Positions 15,560-26,838 of a stretch of 39,680 bases of DNA are shown here, in pieces. How positions within the stretch are numbered: the first letter of the stretch is position 1; each line of letters starts with the position of its first letter. The stretch is from the NCBI GenBank assembly GCA_024639325.1, contig JAHEIO010000030.1, positions 1-39,680 on the forward strand, read 5' to 3'. The stretch is from Gammaproteobacteria bacterium. GTDB taxonomy: Bacteria; Pseudomonadota; Gammaproteobacteria; Arenicellales; JAANXG01. Made by a program: the position numbers and the translations under genes. A model generated the notes under the pieces. It saw nothing but the letters and a program-made list of their open reading frames with translations, was not told the origin of the DNA and did not search any database.

Positions 15560-17227
15560 ATGAAAGATCTGGATCCCATCAAGCTCGAAATACTCTGGAA
15601 TGGCCTGCTGTCCATTACGGATGAGACCTTCGTAGTGCTGACCAGATCGGCATACTCGACGAACATCAAGGAGCGCCGTGATCATTCCACGGCGATCATG
15701 GACCGTAACGGCCGGCTCGTGGTCCAGGCCTCGCAGGCCCTGCCGATCCACATCGCTTCCATGAGCGGGCTGATGGCATGTCTCCTCGAGAAATTCGGCG
15801 AGGATATTCAGGACGGAGATTTATTCGTCGCCAATGATCCGCATACCGCGGGGGGTACCCATCTGCCCGACGTCAACATGGCGCGCCCCGTGTTTTCCGA
15901 CGAAGAGCTCATCGGTTTCATGTGCAACATTGCCCATCATGCCGACATTGGAGGCATGGCGCCCGGGAGCATGGCGGGCGGGATGTCGGAAATCTACCAG
16001 GAGGGTTTGCGCATCCCGGTGATCCGACTGTTCAGACGAGGAGAACTGCAGCACGACATCATGGACCTGCTGCTGCTCAACGTGCGCATCCCGGAGGAAC
16101 GCAGGGGAGATTATTTCGCGCAGATCGCGGCCTGCCGACTTGGCAGCCAGCGGTTGTTGGAGATCTTCACAGAGTATGGCAGCGATTTCTTGCTGGCCGC
16201 GTTCGGGCAGATCATCGACCGCACTGAAAAGAGACTGCGCCGCGCGTTGTCAGAAGTGCCGGACGGCGTATTCGAATTCGAGGATGTGATGGACAGTGAC
16301 GGCATAGACGCCTTCGACATACCAATACACCTGAAGCTGGCCATCGATGGCGACCGGGTCCACTTCGACTTCAGCGGGACCTCGAAGCAGGTGCCCGGCA
16401 ACATCAATGTCACCATGAATGCGACCCAGGCCAGTGCGTGCTACGCGTTGAAGGCGCTGCTCGACCCGGACGTGCCGAACAACGAGGGGATTCTGAATGT
16501 CGTGGAGATCACCGCGCCTGAAGGCACGCTGCTGAACGCGAGCTTTCCGTCACCCGTCGCCGCCCGCGCACACACCTGCCAGCGTATCGTGGACGTGGTG
16601 CTGGGGGCTCTCGCCAGGGCGCTTCCGGACCGGGCGGTGGCGGCCGCCAACGGAGCCAATACGACGGCCGTGTTCGCCGGTACCGACCCAAGGACCGGAA
16701 ACGGTTATCTCTACCTGGAAACCCTGGGCGGCGGCCTGGGCGGTCGACCCACACACGATGGCAAGGACGGTGTGCAGGCCCATATCACCAATACCTCCAA
16801 TCTGCCGGTCGAAGCCATCGAAATGGAGTATCCGCTGCTCGTGGAGGAATACAACCTGGTGGAAGATTCGGGTGGGGCGGGCGAATTCCGGGGTGGCATG
16901 GGATTGCGCCGGGTCGTTCGACCGGTAGATCATATCTGCTCTTTCAACGGCGTGGGGGAGCGTTTCCGGCATCAGCCCTGGGGTGTGCACGGCGGCTTGC
17001 CCGGGCGCACCGGGCGATTTCTGTTGCGCGAGGACGATGGTGAAACCACCCGCCTCGACGATAAGCCGGGTGATGTCAAAGTCAAGCAGGACCAAGCCGT
17101 CATTGTCGAGACTCCGGGTGCCGGCGGATTCGGATCCCCGCGACAGCGTTCGCCCGATCGCATCGAGGCGGATCGCGAAAGTGGAAAGTTTTCTGAACAA
17201 TATATCGAGCAGCACTATACGCCATGA
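15560..17227 (+). CDS. hyuB: Hydantoinase/oxoprolinase subunit B
   Basis: 555 residues matching the HyuB subunit: N-terminal DPIKLEILWNGLLSITDE, the FVANDPHTAGGTHLPD metal/substrate segment, CNIAHHADIGGMAPGSM, and the C-terminal GAGEFRGGMGLRRVV and PGAGGFGSP segments. It pairs with HyuA to hydrolyse a cyclic amide or imide, with ATP used by subunit A. GAGG lies just before the start. Its stop overlaps the start of the MttB-like gene (ATGA at 17224-17227), so the two are translationally coupled, which suggests that the methyltransferase homologue belongs to the same pathway. Confidence 0.93.
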   Translation: MKDLDPIKLEILWNGLLSITDETFVVLTRSAYSTNIKERRDHSTAIMDRNGRLVVQASQALPIHIASMSGLMACLLEKFGEDIQDGDLFVANDPHTAGGTHLPDVNMARPVFSDEELIGFMCNIAHHADIGGMAPGSMAGGMSEIYQEGLRIPVIRLFRRGELQHDIMDLLLLNVRIPEERRGDYFAQIAACRLGSQRLLEIFTEYGSDFLLAAFGQIIDRTEKRLRRALSEVPDGVFEFEDVMDSDGIDAFDIPIHLKLAIDGDRVHFDFSGTSKQVPGNINVTMNATQASACYALKALLDPDVPNNEGILNVVEITAPEGTLLNASFPSPVAARAHTCQRIVDVVLGALARALPDRAVAAANGANTTAVFAGTDPRTGNGYLYLETLGGGLGGRPTHDGKDGVQAHITNTSNLPVEAIEMEYPLLVEEYNLVEDSGGAGEFRGGMGLRRVVRPVDHICSFNGVGERFRHQPWGVHGGLPGRTGRFLLREDDGETTRLDDKPGDVKVKQDQAVIVETPGAGGFGSPRQRSPDRIEADRESGKFSEQYIEQHYTP

Positions 17228-18780
17228 CCGTACAGGACAATCAGCAAACATCGGACAAAGGCAGGGTCGTCCGAAGGGGCCGCGAGCAACGGCGCAGAAT
17301 TCGTACCGCGACACCGGTGATACATATGCCGACGCTGGTCCACGAGACGCCACTTTACGAGATACTGGATTCCGAAGGTGTCGAACTCATCCACGATGCC
17401 TCCATGCGTATACTGGAAGACGTCGGCATCGATTTCCGTGACGCCGAGGCCCTGGATATATGGAAAAATGCCGGAGCAGACGTATCCGGTCAGCGCGTAC
17501 GCATGGACAGGGATCTGTTGATGGGACTGATCAGTCTGGCCCCGGAAAGCTATACACTTCACGGCCGCGACCCGCAATGCACCGTCAGTGTCGGGGGACG
17601 CAATACCATTTTCGCGCCCACCTATGGTTCACCGTACGTGGTGGACCTCGACAACCAGCGAAGATACGGCACGCTGGTGGATCTGAATAATTTTCACAAG
17701 CTTGCCTATCTGCTACCGAGCCTTCACGTCACCGGAGCAATCACCTGTGAACCCGTCGACGTTCCGGTGTCAAGGCGACACCTCCACGTGACCTACAGCG
17801 CTCTCAAGCATTCGACGAAACCATTCATGGGAGCGACGACCGCGAGGGAGCGGGCAGAAGACACGGTTGCCATGGCCAGCATCGCGTTTGGCGAGGACTA
17901 TTTGAAAGCGCATACGGTGATGACCTCGGTGCTCAACTGCAATTCACCCCTGGTGTGGGATGCGACCATGCTGGATGCGCTCAAGGTCTATGCACGCAAC
18001 AACCAGGCGGTTCTGTGTTCGCCGTTCGTCATGGCCGGCGCAAGTTCTCCGGCTTCGACCGCGGGCTCGGTGGCCCAGCTCAATGCGGAAGCTCTCGCGG
18101 GCATCGCCTTCGGGCAGCTGATACAGTCCGGTTCTCCCATGGTGTACGGCCACTATCTCGCGACGGTATCGATGAAGTCCGGGGCCCCGATGGCCGGGAC
18201 ACCTGAGATCTCCCAGATGAATTTCATGACCGGGCAGCTGGCGAGGCGCTACCGGCTGCCCTGGCGCTCCAGCGGCATGGTCGCCGGTTCCAAGCTCAAC
18301 GATGCCCAGTCGGCCTATGAGTCCAACATGACCATGTCGGCGGTGCTATTGTCCGGCGCAAACTACGTTTTTCATGCGGCGGGGTGGAACGAAGCCGGGT
18401 TGTCCGCCAGTTTTTCCAAGTTCATGCTGGATGCGGAGCAGGTGGCGATGTTCTGCAAGCTGGCTGCCCCGGTGGACCTGAGCGACCTCGATGAGTGCGT
18501 CGAAACCATACGGGAGGTCGGGCCCGGGGGGCATTTTCTCGGGACCAAACATACTCTCAAAAACTTCGAAACCGCGTTTTTCATGCCTGAATTGCTGGAC
18601 AACAACAGTTATGAGCAATGGCTGGCCGAAGGCGCTGAGGATGCCAACACGAGGGGGTTGAAAGCGGCGCGAGCGGCGCTGGATCGATACGAACAACCCG
18701 CCATGGATCCCGCGGTAGACGAGGCGCTCAGGGACTTCATCGCGCGTAGGGAGAGGGAGCTTCCGGAGACTGTGGGATAG
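17224..18780 (+). CDS. Trimethylamine methyltransferase (MttB) superfamily, non-pyrrolysine type
   Basis: 518 residues, full MttB length. MttB proteins move a methyl group from a methylated amine to a corrinoid protein; the archaeal trimethylamine enzyme uses pyrrolysine encoded by an internal TAG. Here no in-frame TAG interrupts the gene, and the terminal TAG is followed one codon later by TGA, so pyrrolysine can be ruled out. Non-Pyl relatives such as MtgB act on quaternary amines like glycine betaine. Family segments include GVELIHDASMRILEDVGIDF, YGSPYVVDLD, SGSPMVYGHYLA and FLGTKHTL. Coupling to hyuB by a 4-bp overlap suggests a shared substrate route, for example an N-methylated cyclic compound. 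No corrinoid protein or corrinoid-dependent methyltransferase partner lies in the window. Confidence 0.9.
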   Translation: MTVQDNQQTSDKGRVVRRGREQRRRIRTATPVIHMPTLVHETPLYEILDSEGVELIHDASMRILEDVGIDFRDAEALDIWKNAGADVSGQRVRMDRDLLMGLISLAPESYTLHGRDPQCTVSVGGRNTIFAPTYGSPYVVDLDNQRRYGTLVDLNNFHKLAYLLPSLHVTGAITCEPVDVPVSRRHLHVTYSALKHSTKPFMGATTARERAEDTVAMASIAFGEDYLKAHTVMTSVLNCNSPLVWDATMLDALKVYARNNQAVLCSPFVMAGASSPASTAGSVAQLNAEALAGIAFGQLIQSGSPMVYGHYLATVSMKSGAPMAGTPEISQMNFMTGQLARRYRLPWRSSGMVAGSKLNDAQSAYESNMTMSAVLLSGANYVFHAAGWNEAGLSASFSKFMLDAEQVAMFCKLAAPVDLSDLDECVETIREVGPGGHFLGTKHTLKNFETAFFMPELLDNNSYEQWLAEGAEDANTRGLKAARAALDRYEQPAMDPAVDEALRDFIARRERELPETVG

Positions 18781-18789
18781 CTGTGAGTT

Positions 18790-18871
18790 GAATCGGCGCG
18801 AGGCGCGCCTCCTACAAAAGATGTAGACGCCGTGCCGGGTCTTGTAGGAGCGGCGCACCCCGCCGCGATTC
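18790..18871. repeat. REPIN-like inverted pair of GTAGGAG-type REP sequences
   Basis: Two REP-like arms face each other between the MttB-like gene and the SDR gene. The right arm at 18842-18871 begins TTGTAGGAGCGGCG and ends CCGCCGCGATTC; the left arm at 18790-18817 reads, on the other strand, TTGTAGGAGGCGCG...CGCCGATTC. Each arm has its own imperfect GC-rich dyad, and the pair can fold into one large hairpin. This matches the GTAGGAGC-headed REP families of Pseudomonas, Xanthomonas and other gammaproteobacteria. No RAYT transposase gene is in the window. Confidence 0.75.
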
Positions 18872-18907
18872 ATCATAGAATTTACACATCAACAATGCGG
18901 ACTGACC

Positions 18908-19675
18908 ATGCAACTGAAGAATAAATCGACAATTGTCACGGGAGGTGCAAGCGGCGTCGGCCGAGCCATCGCGCAACGATATGCACGGGAGGGAGCAAAG
19001 GTCGTGGTCGCCGACATCAATGAACAGGGCATTGATGAGACGGTTCAAAACATCCGCTCCCAGGGTGGCGAGGCTACGTCCGCCGTGCTGGATGTGTCGA
19101 ATCCGGACGACGTCAACGCGATGATAGATTCCGCCTCCGGACGTTACGGCGGACTGGAGGTCATGGTGAACAGCGCGGCGATTGCGCGGGTACAGCGTTT
19201 CCTCGACATAACCATCGAGAACTGGAACGAACTGCTGGCAATCAATTTGACGGGCGTTTTTTTGTGTGCCCAGGCGGCCGCCAGGTGTATGAAAGAGCAG
19301 GGGGGCGGCGGCCGGATAATCAATATTTCATCGGTGAACGGTCAGCGTGCGATTACCGGCCGGGGCGCTTATTCGGTGGCCAAGGGCGGCCTCGAGATGC
19401 TCACCAGGATCATGGCGGCGGAGCTCGGGGAATTCGGCATCACCGTAAACAGCATTGCCCCGGCCCCGGTGGATACGCCCATGATAAAAAAAATGCATAC
19501 GGAGTCGACGCGGGCCGAGTGGCACAGAGTGCTCCCCGTGAAGCGCTACGCGCGCCCGGAGGAAGTGGCCCACGCGGCGGTTTTCCTCGCGGCCGATGAC
19601 TCGAGTTACATTACCGGACATACGCTCAATGTGGATGGCGGATTCAACGCTGCGGGCCTGCTGCTCGATCTGTGA
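18908..19675 (+). CDS. SDR family NAD(P)-dependent oxidoreductase
   Basis: 255 residues, a classical short-chain dehydrogenase. The cofactor loop TGGASGVGRAIA is at residues 11-22, VNSAA replaces the usual NNAG, and the catalytic set is N (AINLTGVFL), S (ISSVNG) and Y-x3-K (YSVAKGG). Asp following the second beta strand (VVADIN) favours NAD(H) over NADP(H). The C-terminal GHTLNVDGGFNA is typical. It oxidises or reduces an alcohol/ketone intermediate, presumably of the hyu-mttB pathway, though the REPIN-like element between them may separate transcripts. The GntR gene follows after 6 bp. Confidence 0.93.
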   Translation: MQLKNKSTIVTGGASGVGRAIAQRYAREGAKVVVADINEQGIDETVQNIRSQGGEATSAVLDVSNPDDVNAMIDSASGRYGGLEVMVNSAAIARVQRFLDITIENWNELLAINLTGVFLCAQAAARCMKEQGGGGRIINISSVNGQRAITGRGAYSVAKGGLEMLTRIMAAELGEFGITVNSIAPAPVDTPMIKKMHTESTRAEWHRVLPVKRYARPEEVAHAAVFLAADDSSYITGHTLNVDGGFNAAGLLLDL

Positions 19676-19681
19676 AGCGTC

Positions 19682-20431
19682 ATGGACGCTGAGCAGAATC
19701 CTGCGCCGATGAACCCCTCACGCAGAGCGAAGGGTACGAATTCCGCCTGGCTCTATCAGGAACTCAGACGTGAAATCCTGAGCCTGTTGGTGCAGCCCGG
19801 GGAGAACCTCGAAGAGAGGGAACTGGTGGAACGATTCGGCATCTCGCGAACCCCGGTAAGAGAAGCGCTCATCCGGCTGGCGGCGGACGGCCTGGTGATG
19901 TTACTGCCCAATCGCGGCGCCCGCGTTGCGACGGTAGATCTGCATGACTTTCCGAGGTACGTGGAAGCCTACGACCTGATCCAGCGCGCCGTCACACGGC
20001 TGGCGGCAACGCGCCGCGACGACGACGACATCGAGAAGATCAAGGCGGCACAGGAAAGGTTCGAGGCGGCCACTGCCAAACACGAGCCCCTCGAGATGAC
20101 GGGGTATAATCGCGACTACCATGCCGCCATCGGTGATGCATCCCACAATCCGTACCTGTCCAGCCAGTACAAGAATATGCTGGATCAGGGCATGCGGATA
20201 TTGCGCATACCCTTTGCATACGACCCATCAAGTGATGACGGGGTCGGCACGCACCTCAAGAAAATCATCACGGAACACCGTGGCATCACGAAATGCATAG
20301 AGACTCGCGACGCGCACAACGCCGAGCTTCTGGCTCACGACCATAGCCGATTGTTCCAGTCGCGCTGCCTCCAATACCTGCGGGACATCGGTACCGAGAA
20401 TGTTCAGGTCGACATGGCGCCTAAGGATTGA
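19682..20431 (+). CDS. GntR family regulator with FCD effector domain
   Basis: 249 residues. The N-terminal winged helix-turn-helix spans about 22-90 (LYQELRREILSLL, LVERFGISRTPVREALIRLA, GLVMLLPNRGARVA). The helical FCD ligand-binding domain follows, with the metal/ligand residues in NRDYHAAIGDASHNPYL and KIITEHRGITKCIETRDAHNA. Such regulators usually repress the neighbouring catabolic operon and respond to a carboxylic-acid-type substrate or intermediate. It probably controls hyuA-hyuB-mttB and the divergent ornithine-cyclodeaminase-like gene; the palindrome at 13452-13461 is a candidate target. The start at 19682 is the first ATG after the SDR stop; an internal ATG at codon 10 is an alternative. 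Confidence 0.92.
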   Translation: MDAEQNPAPMNPSRRAKGTNSAWLYQELRREILSLLVQPGENLEERELVERFGISRTPVREALIRLAADGLVMLLPNRGARVATVDLHDFPRYVEAYDLIQRAVTRLAATRRDDDDIEKIKAAQERFEAATAKHEPLEMTGYNRDYHAAIGDASHNPYLSSQYKNMLDQGMRILRIPFAYDPSSDDGVGTHLKKIITEHRGITKCIETRDAHNAELLAHDHSRLFQSRCLQYLRDIGTENVQVDMAPKD

Positions 20432-20452
20432 AGTAAGTGATCGAGAACGAGC

Positions 20453-20974
20453 ATGAGTGAAGGCGCGGCGATGACCCCGGAAGAACTGTTTCAACGTCTC
20501 GACGGCATGGGCATCGTGCACAATACCGTCGACCATCCGCCGTTGTTTACGGTGCAGCAGTCCAGGGAACTGCGCGGAGAACTGCCCGGTGCACACGTCA
20601 AGAATCTGTTTCTGCGCAACAAGAAGAGAAAGATGTGGTTGGTGACCTGCCTCGAGGACCGGAAAATCGATCTCAAATTGCTGAGGCAGGAGCTGGGTAC
20701 GAGCAGTCTGTCCTTCTGCAGCCCCGAAATGCTGATGCAGTACCTGGGCGTTGTCCCCGGGGCCGTCAGTCCGTTCGGCGTGGCAAATGACCGCGATTCC
20801 AAGGTGCAGGTCGTTCTTGACAGCGCACTGCTGGAAATCGATCCGTTGAATTTTCACCCCCTGGACAACCGCAGAACCACGGCAGTCTGTGCGCAAGACC
20901 TGGTTAGGTTCCTGGATTCGACCGGCCATCCCCCGATGTTCATGGATTTCGACGCGACCCAAACCGGTTCTTGA
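20453..20974 (+). CDS. YbaK/EbsC-type aminoacyl-tRNA deacylase (prolyl-tRNA deacylase-like)
   Basis: 173 residues of the YbaK/ProX trans-editing family, which remove mischarged amino acids (often Ala or Cys) from tRNA, especially tRNA-Pro. Recognisable are VDHPPLFTVQQSREL, the lysine-centred GAHVKNLFLRNKK that binds the tRNA 3-prime end, and the C-terminal GAVSPFGVAND with DSALLEIDPLNFHPLDN, which match the PrdX/ProXp-ala layout (about 165-175 residues). It lies 21 bp after the GntR gene on the same strand but has no evident functional link to it. Confidence 0.9.
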   Translation: MSEGAAMTPEELFQRLDGMGIVHNTVDHPPLFTVQQSRELRGELPGAHVKNLFLRNKKRKMWLVTCLEDRKIDLKLLRQELGTSSLSFCSPEMLMQYLGVVPGAVSPFGVANDRDSKVQVVLDSALLEIDPLNFHPLDNRRTTAVCAQDLVRFLDSTGHPPMFMDFDATQTGS

Positions 20975-20995
20975 AACTGCCTAAAACCGGAGCAC

Positions 20996-21022
20996 TTTAC
21001 TCATTGGCGGCTCGATTATAAT
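20996..21022 (+). promoter_or_regulatory. Candidate sigma-70 promoter for the thioesterase gene
   Basis: A perfect TATAAT lies at 21017-21022 in the gap before the thioesterase gene. The best -35 is TTTACT at 20996-21001 with a 15-bp spacer, a weak match. Transcription from here would leave a leader of about 40 bases before the ATG at 21070. Confidence 0.4.
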
Positions 21023-21069
21023 TTTGTCTTTGTCATCCATCCCAGCTGAAAAAGAATATTGTCCCCGAT

Positions 21070-21510
21070 ATGTCGCGCACTGAAACCCGCAACGACTACA
21101 AGTATTTCATGACAATTCCAACCCGATGGATGGACAACGATATCTATGGCCACGTAAACAACGTGGTGTACTACTCATATGTCGATACCGTATCGAATGC
21201 ATACCTGATCGAGGAGGGGGGGCTGGATATTCACGGCGATTCTGTTATCGGAATCGCGGTGGAAAGTCATTGCAATTACTACACGCCCCTGGCATTTCCG
21301 GAATCGATCGACGCCGGACTCCGGGTGGGACATCTGGGCAGGACCAGTGCTCGCTACGAGATCGGCTTATTCAGTAAGAGCAGCGATACCGCCTGCGCCG
21401 CGGCCCACTTCGTCCATGTCTTCGTTGACCGCGACACGAACAAACCGGTTCCTATTCCGGAAAAAATAAGGATCTGCCTGGCCCGCATACTGCATCAGCA
21501 TGGCGGTTGA
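21070..21510 (+). CDS. 4HBT family acyl-CoA thioesterase
   Basis: 146-residue hot-dog-fold thioesterase. The active-site segment is RWMDNDIYGHVNNVVYYSY, with the catalytic Asp and the GHVNN turn characteristic of the 4-hydroxybenzoyl-CoA thioesterase/YbgC-like group. It hydrolyses a short or aromatic acyl-CoA in the cytoplasm; the substrate is not fixed by the sequence. It stands alone with its own candidate promoter (TATAAT at 21017) and fits the many acyl-CoA genes around it. Confidence 0.9.
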   Translation: MSRTETRNDYKYFMTIPTRWMDNDIYGHVNNVVYYSYVDTVSNAYLIEEGGLDIHGDSVIGIAVESHCNYYTPLAFPESIDAGLRVGHLGRTSARYEIGLFSKSSDTACAAAHFVHVFVDRDTNKPVPIPEKIRICLARILHQHGG

Positions 21511-21537
21511 TGATGCGGGGCAAGCGCCGCGTGCAAC

Positions 21538-21714
21538 TCAACGCTGTTTCGCCGTTATGCGGCGGCTCAGCCGCTCTCCCAACTCCACCACAAAATTAAA
21601 GAAGCGGCCAACGACTCCTGCAAGACCCCGGCCGGCGTTGTCATACAGTGGCAGGCCCGGGACTATGAGATTCGGATTGAACCAGCTGGATCGGTTGGAT
21701 CGGTCGTCTGACAT
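21538..21714 (-). CDS. Unrecognised 58-residue protein
   Basis: A short frame in an otherwise empty 300-bp gap encodes 58 residues beginning MSDDRSNRSSWFNPNLIVPG. The ATG at 21714 is preceded by AGGAGA (21727-21722) with a 7-nt spacer, one of the best ribosome binding sites in the window. The chain has a polar N-terminus, a WFNPN motif, a mildly hydrophobic amphipathic middle (GLAGVVGRFFNFVVEL) and a basic C-terminus (SRRITAKQR), which could bind a membrane surface or a partner protein. I recognise no family. It reads in the same direction as the dienoyl-CoA reductase gene upstream of it; an 18-bp inverted repeat lies about 70 bp before its start. Confidence 0.6.
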   Translation of the reverse strand: MSDDRSNRSSWFNPNLIVPGLPLYDNAGRGLAGVVGRFFNFVVELGERLSRRITAKQR

Positions 21715-21783
21715 GACAAATTCTCCTGACTAGGTGTCCCTTTTGACAGTGAGCGGCATGTTAGCGGGCGTCTAATCGCGTGT

Positions 21784-21801
21784 ATGTGGCATTTGCCACA
21801 T
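21784..21801. promoter_or_regulatory. 18-bp inverted repeat, possible operator
   Basis: ATGTGGCA and TGCCACAT are perfect 8-bp inverted arms separated by TT. It lies between the end of the dienoyl-CoA reductase gene and the 58-residue protein gene, 70 bp before the latter's start, where an operator or the top of a terminator would be expected. No T-tract follows on either strand. Its binding partner is unknown. Confidence 0.35.
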
Positions 21802-21815
21802 GCCCGACTTCCATC

Positions 21816-24901
<3,086 letters not shown>

Positions 24902-25161
24902 GTTCAACTCCCGATGCTTTGCTGTTGGCGCCATTTCACCCCGGACCCGGCCGCAGATCCATCCGCTTCTTGCTGGGTAATCTATTTGGCAGACAAGTGC
25001 CGTCTTGCTGTGCGCTATGCGGCCGGTGCCCGGGCGAGGGTGTTTCGGCAATCGACGGTCGACCAAAGTCATTCGTACCCGCGTAATGGCGCCGGCGCCG
25101 CCTTGGACGCGGGCGGATGTTCTTCCTATACTCTATCGGGGACAGGTTTGGTAAACAACTG
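24902..25161. other. Divergent gap between ada and the diguanylate cyclase gene
   Basis: 260 bp without a supported gene. It holds the ada ribosome binding site at its left end, no convincing Ada box or sigma-70 promoter that I can see, and at 25071-25119 the decayed second copy of the HMG-CoA lyase 3-prime end. Confidence 0.6.
25071..25119. repeat. Left copy of a 49-bp imperfect direct repeat (HMG-CoA lyase 3-prime remnant)
   Basis: This stretch matches 26841-26889 at 42 of 49 positions, without gaps, including an identical 19-bp block CCTTGGACGCGGGCGGATG. The right copy is the last 16 codons of the HMG-CoA lyase gene; here the same minus-strand frame reads HPPASKAAPAPLRGYE instead of [16 protein letters not shown], so the differences are largely amino-acid changing and this copy is not under selection as coding sequence. 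Similarity stops abruptly on both sides. Confidence 0.75.
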
Positions 25162-26826
25162 ATGCCAGAATCGCAAAAACCGCCGGGCCAAACGGCTCTC
25201 ATGTTGACTCTGTTGGCGGCGCTAATCATCGTCGAGATCGTTACGGTATCCGCGGTCGTGTTTTCCCAGCAAATCAGAACCAATGAAGCGCTGGAAATCC
25301 ATACGTGGCAGCTGCTCGAAGACGCGGTCGACGAGACACGCGAAAATGCCGGTGGATTTCTTACACTCGCCCAGACCGCGGTGCTTCTATCCCAGAGTTT
25401 GTTCGAATCGGGTTTCCTCTCCTTCGAACTAACCGAACCGCTGGAGCGGTACTTCTTTGAACAGCTCAACGTCGTACCGCATATTGATGGGATGTTCTTC
25501 GGAACCCCGGAGGGCCGGTTCCTGTTCACCAAGCGCAGCGCAGAACGCGCCGACAGCCGCTACGTCACCAAGATCATCGACGTCGAGGACAACGCCAGGC
25601 GGGTCGAGCGGCTCTGGCGCGATGAGAACTTTGTCGAAGTCGCCCGTATGCACGATCCGGAGGACATCTATGATCCCCGTGGCCGCCTCTGGTACAAGGA
25701 CGCCACCAGCCAGAGTCGGTTGATTTGGACCGATCCCTATATTTTCTTCACATCCCGTCAACCCGGATTGACCGTAGCGGCACCGGTGTTCACGGCAGGG
25801 GGCGGTCTGTTGGGAGTGGTGGGCGCCGACGTCGAACTGAAGGCCTTGTCCGAGTTTCTTGCCGGTCAAGGGATTGCCTCCGGTGGCGCCGCCTTCATCA
25901 TGCACCGCGATGGCGAGGTGTTTGCGTTTCCTGATGCAACCCAGCTATTGCAACCCACGGAGGATGACCAGTTTCGTTTGGCCAGGCTGAACGAGTTGAA
26001 TGACATCACCATACAGCTCACGGATCAGTTGGCGCGAGACTCCGTAGATCTGGCCAGGTTGAACGGACCCCACTCGCAGAGCTTCAACGCACGGGGTAAG
26101 CTCTACCGGGCCGAGTTCGTGCCGTTTTCGCCGCAGCACGAAGAGAGTTGGATAATGGGGGTATACGCCCCGGATGATTATTTTGTTGGCACGATTCGGG
26201 ATGGCCAGCGCCAGAGCATCGTGCTGGCAATATCCATTAGTGTTCTGATCATAATCTTCGCGTATTTTCTCGGTCCACGCATGATGCGGCCGCTGACGCG
26301 CCTGCAGGAACAGGCGCTGCAGGATACGCTGACCGGGCTGCTGAACCGCAGCGGCTTCATTCAGCTGGCCGTGAAAACGCTGGCCGACGCGAAGCGAAAC
26401 GGGAACGCGCTTTGCGCGGTGATGATGGACATCGATCATTTCAAGTCAATCAATGACGACAAGGGCCACGGCATCGGCGACGAAGCGCTGGCGGTCGTTG
26501 CCAAACGTATCCGAAGAGGGCACTCGGACAGCGACTTGTCGGCCCGGCTGGGTGGGGACGAGTTCGCGCTGCTACTCCCGGATACCGACATCGATCAAGC
26601 GGCCGCAGTCGCAGAAAGAATCAGGCTGCTGATCAGTGAATCACCGCTGGCCACCTCAAACGAGCCCGTGCCGGTTACCATCAGTTTAGGCGTCGCGCAA
26701 TACCAATCCGAGCAGGACAGTTTATCCGATCTGCTGCACAGAGCGGATCAACAATTGCTGAACGCCAAACGACGGGGCCGGAATCAAGTCAGGGTGGCGG
26801 ACCATCGGGTGGCGGCATCCGCATGA
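25162..26826 (+). CDS. Membrane-bound diguanylate cyclase with extracytoplasmic Cache-like sensor
   Basis: 554 residues. A first membrane helix spans about 12-34, a periplasmic sensor of about 310 residues follows (with IYDPRGRLWYKDA and TVAAPVFTAGGGLLGVVGADVEL, typical of double-Cache domains), a second helix lies near 352-371, and a GGDEF domain ends the protein. The catalytic GGDEF at 464-468 is intact, with the DTLTGLLNR and DIDHFKSINDD segments before it, so it should make cyclic-di-GMP from two GTP. The inhibitory RxxD site is missing: the equivalent residues read SDSD (455-458). ATG 25162 (MPESQ) is preferred; ATG 25117 is an alternative that falls inside the left direct repeat. The gene ends 12 bp from the convergent HMG-CoA lyase gene. 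Confidence 0.9.
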   Translation: MPESQKPPGQTALMLTLLAALIIVEIVTVSAVVFSQQIRTNEALEIHTWQLLEDAVDETRENAGGFLTLAQTAVLLSQSLFESGFLSFELTEPLERYFFEQLNVVPHIDGMFFGTPEGRFLFTKRSAERADSRYVTKIIDVEDNARRVERLWRDENFVEVARMHDPEDIYDPRGRLWYKDATSQSRLIWTDPYIFFTSRQPGLTVAAPVFTAGGGLLGVVGADVELKALSEFLAGQGIASGGAAFIMHRDGEVFAFPDATQLLQPTEDDQFRLARLNELNDITIQLTDQLARDSVDLARLNGPHSQSFNARGKLYRAEFVPFSPQHEESWIMGVYAPDDYFVGTIRDGQRQSIVLAISISVLIIIFAYFLGPRMMRPLTRLQEQALQDTLTGLLNRSGFIQLAVKTLADAKRNGNALCAVMMDIDHFKSINDDKGHGIGDEALAVVAKRIRRGHSDSDLSARLGGDEFALLLPDTDIDQAAAVAERIRLLISESPLATSNEPVPVTISLGVAQYQSEQDSLSDLLHRADQQLLNAKRRGRNQVRVADHRVAASA

Positions 26827-26838
26827 GGCGTTTCAGAT

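Noticed and set aside
17224-18780. Pyrrolysine-containing trimethylamine methyltransferase
   Set aside because: No internal in-frame TAG; the terminal TAG is followed by TGA one codon later and the protein is already full length.
21784-21801. Sigma-54 promoter
   Set aside because: TGGCA and TTGCC are present, but the spacing does not fit the -24/-12 pattern; the symmetry is better explained as a palindrome.
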